Of a stretch of 46,000 nt of DNA, positions 40,370 through 43,300 are shown piece by piece (within the stretch, counting starts at the first letter, position 1; each line of letters opens with the position of its first letter). Source of the stretch: Glandiceps talaboti (Eukaryota > Hemichordata > Enteropneusta > Spengelidae). Under the pieces are notes generated by a model that saw only the letters and a program-made list of their open reading frames with translations, made no database searches and was not told where the DNA came from. The position numbers were made by a program, and so were the translations under genes. The stretch is from contig NC_135570.1 in NCBI RefSeq assembly GCF_964340395.1, positions 6,089,322 through 6,135,321 of the forward strand, given 5' to 3'.

Positions 40370-43300
40370 GGAGAACATAGTACAAGACTTACCCGAACTC
40401 GTTCTAAATCTGTGGCATCCAACACTGAACCTTGGAAGAACTGGAGATGGGTAAAATGTCTCTTGAAGAATGCCTCCAAGGCAAGATCTGGTTCAGAACT
40501 GACATAAAACAAAAGAATCATAAAGTTATCAAAGTGTAGGTGATGTATCCTCAGAAAAAGTCTACATGATGAGATGTGGTTCAAAACTGAAATATACAAA
40601 CAATCCATAGGTTATCAATAAATATTCCATTTCTCTTACGAGAAATAATTTTGCATCCTTTTGTTTACCACTAGAATACATACATCAGTACTAACTATTT
40701 GTGCACATAGTCAGGAGTGTGATAATATACATATCACATGATGGCAGAAGGGACTTCCCTGATGTCTGATTGGAGCATGTCTACCAAAGTTACCATGACT
40801 ACCAGTAACCATGACTACCAAAGTTACAATGACAACAGAAGATTTGCACTTACTTGTGTAGAAGCACTACTTCTACGTTGACATCGTCTCTGTCTTTATG
40901 TAAGAAATCTTTGATAAAGTTGGACACAGATTCATACGTGATGTGACCACATAATACCACATGTCTGTTGATACAATCAAAATCACATATACATAGTTAC
41001 TCGTTGTTCTCCTTCGACAAAGTAACATGGATGCAAAGCCCTTATTAGTACTAGTTTTGTGACAAGACCTCAGATCTGCACTTTTTTGTTTGGGTAGTTG
41101 CAGGAAAATGCATGCATTCAAAAATACCGACAAATACCGACATATTTAGAAAACAAAGTCATGTTTTTGGCCTTCAGTACAGGAGATGTCACAACTTTGT
41201 ACACATTATTACATGTGCACCTGCACGTTAATACTCCTGCACATGTACACATTCTAATGTGTATCTAAACCTCTCTAATGTTTCTAATAAGACAACTGAG
41301 AGATACCATCACATACATCTTACAAGTACAAGCAGGCATATAAAATCAAAGACCCCACACATGTAAGGGCTGTGGTAAAATCTAACAACTGAACTTCTAA
41401 AGTCTTTTCTAACTTTCAAAAAGATAACTGCACCAAAATTATGTTAAAACATGTGGAAAACAGACAGAATGCTGTGACTAACCCCCACTACCTCCAACCC
41501 CTTCCCCTCTAAACCTCGTCCCAGTCTTGCACTTACATGGTATTATCCTCAGGAATGTCTTACACAATTTATATTATTCCTTACAAACATTCCCCAATTT
41601 TTTCAAGGTATCTATCTATACATATACATAGATGAGTTCATATATATACATAGATGAGTATAGGCCTTTCCAAAATTTGCCTAGGTGGCGCTCTACTTCC
41701 TGTCTGTGTGTACCTTGGGGTATACATGGTATAGGTTACTCGGGTAATCATAGAGTGTTGTTGCTTTCCTAAATGTCTGCAGAATACGAAAACATCCCTG
41801 ATTTACACTTCTATAGAATACCAAGGGACAAAGCTCTTAAGAAACGTTTCTATGAGGTGATGATACACCCAATTTGAGCAAGGGCGCTGTATTTTCAATT
41901 TCCTGTTTGGAGTCTGCAATGGCCAATTGATCACAAATCTGTTCTCCTGTTTTTCTCCCGTTTGCATATCTCAGCAGTCAAACCCTATAAATCGTCATAA
42001 ACAACAGCTGAATGCCGAGATGCCTATATTATGTCAATATCTAACTTATTGATTGATGCAACAAATTATCAGGGTTCCACAGCTGATCTGGCACACTGCC
42101 AAACAAAATGGCTGACAATAACAACATATCTACTGTATAGCAATTAAAATGACAGTACCTGTATGTTCATATCAAGCCTTATTTTCCTTCGAAATCAAAT
42201 TAACATTGCTTTTATTTTCAATTCCACTAAACTAATTTCACATACTGTATTACAAACAATCTATTCTCTCTTTACCTTAAACCCTAATGTTTGAATACCA
42301 GGGTCTTGGATTACTGCTATCCTATTAATGGTGCCACAGGGGTCACTCTAACCTTTCGGACCAACTTTTTCAAGCGCTTTGTATCAAAACAGTTACTTAC
42401 AGGACCAAGTTTTTCTACAGCTTTGTACATAATGAAAACAACATCCCAAATTTTGACACCAACCCAACGCAGTCTTCATGGCATTAACTATTCATAACAT
42501 CTCTGACAATGCTCGCGAGATGTCTCTGAAAATAGGGACTCTTTTTTCCAAAAAAATATTAGTCTGTGAAAAATTTTCTCTCATAGCTATTACATCTCAA
42601 ATCTAAATAAACAGTTACAACAGAACAACAATTAATTTTGACTAAAAAATAAAACCATCTAAAAAATTTCATTATTTCTGTATTGTTAAGTAGTTTATAC
42701 ATTCTATTTTTGCCTATTTCAGCTACTACCCTCATTATTCATACTTCACAAGTATCAAAGCTTACAGATAGCATCCAATTATTTTTCACATACCGAACAG
42801 TCTACATTTTGACGGAATTGTTCATGAAATCCCTAACTTTCCAACAAACAATTTCCCTTTAACAAAGTAAACAGACAATTTGTGTCAGGTAGGATTACAA
42901 CAAAGGTGTATTCTATACTCATTAATAGTAAATTCAATTCATAATGTCACAACATTACTAACTACAACAGATTCACAAAGTCAGCATGTTTTGCATATCA
43001 AAGCAATCTAAAAAAAGAAAAAAATTTTATCATCTCATTATAAACACTCAGATTCATTCTTGCAACTACCATTTATTTAATTTTCTATAGTTTTAAAATT
43101 TGCCAAGCATTATTAATTTTGAATCAATGCAAGGAAATCACATACTAAATGATAATTTTGAATACAGTAATTTATTAATAAGTAATGTATATCAGGTAAA
43201 GCAATCTGGTCAGGAACAAATTATGAATGACACCAATAGTTTACTATCTAATATAAACGAAATAAAATACATAATTTAGACTATTCTAATTCATTACTTA

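Larger units (their letters stand above)
34655..40392 (-). other. Intron 4: repeat-bearing intron without a gene
   Basis: A 5.7-kb intron holding MITE family A pieces, a SINE copy and a SINE fragment, MITE family B copy 1, and two microsatellites (listed separately). Stretches 34700-35200 and 35380-36900 show no gene. Confidence 0.7.
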
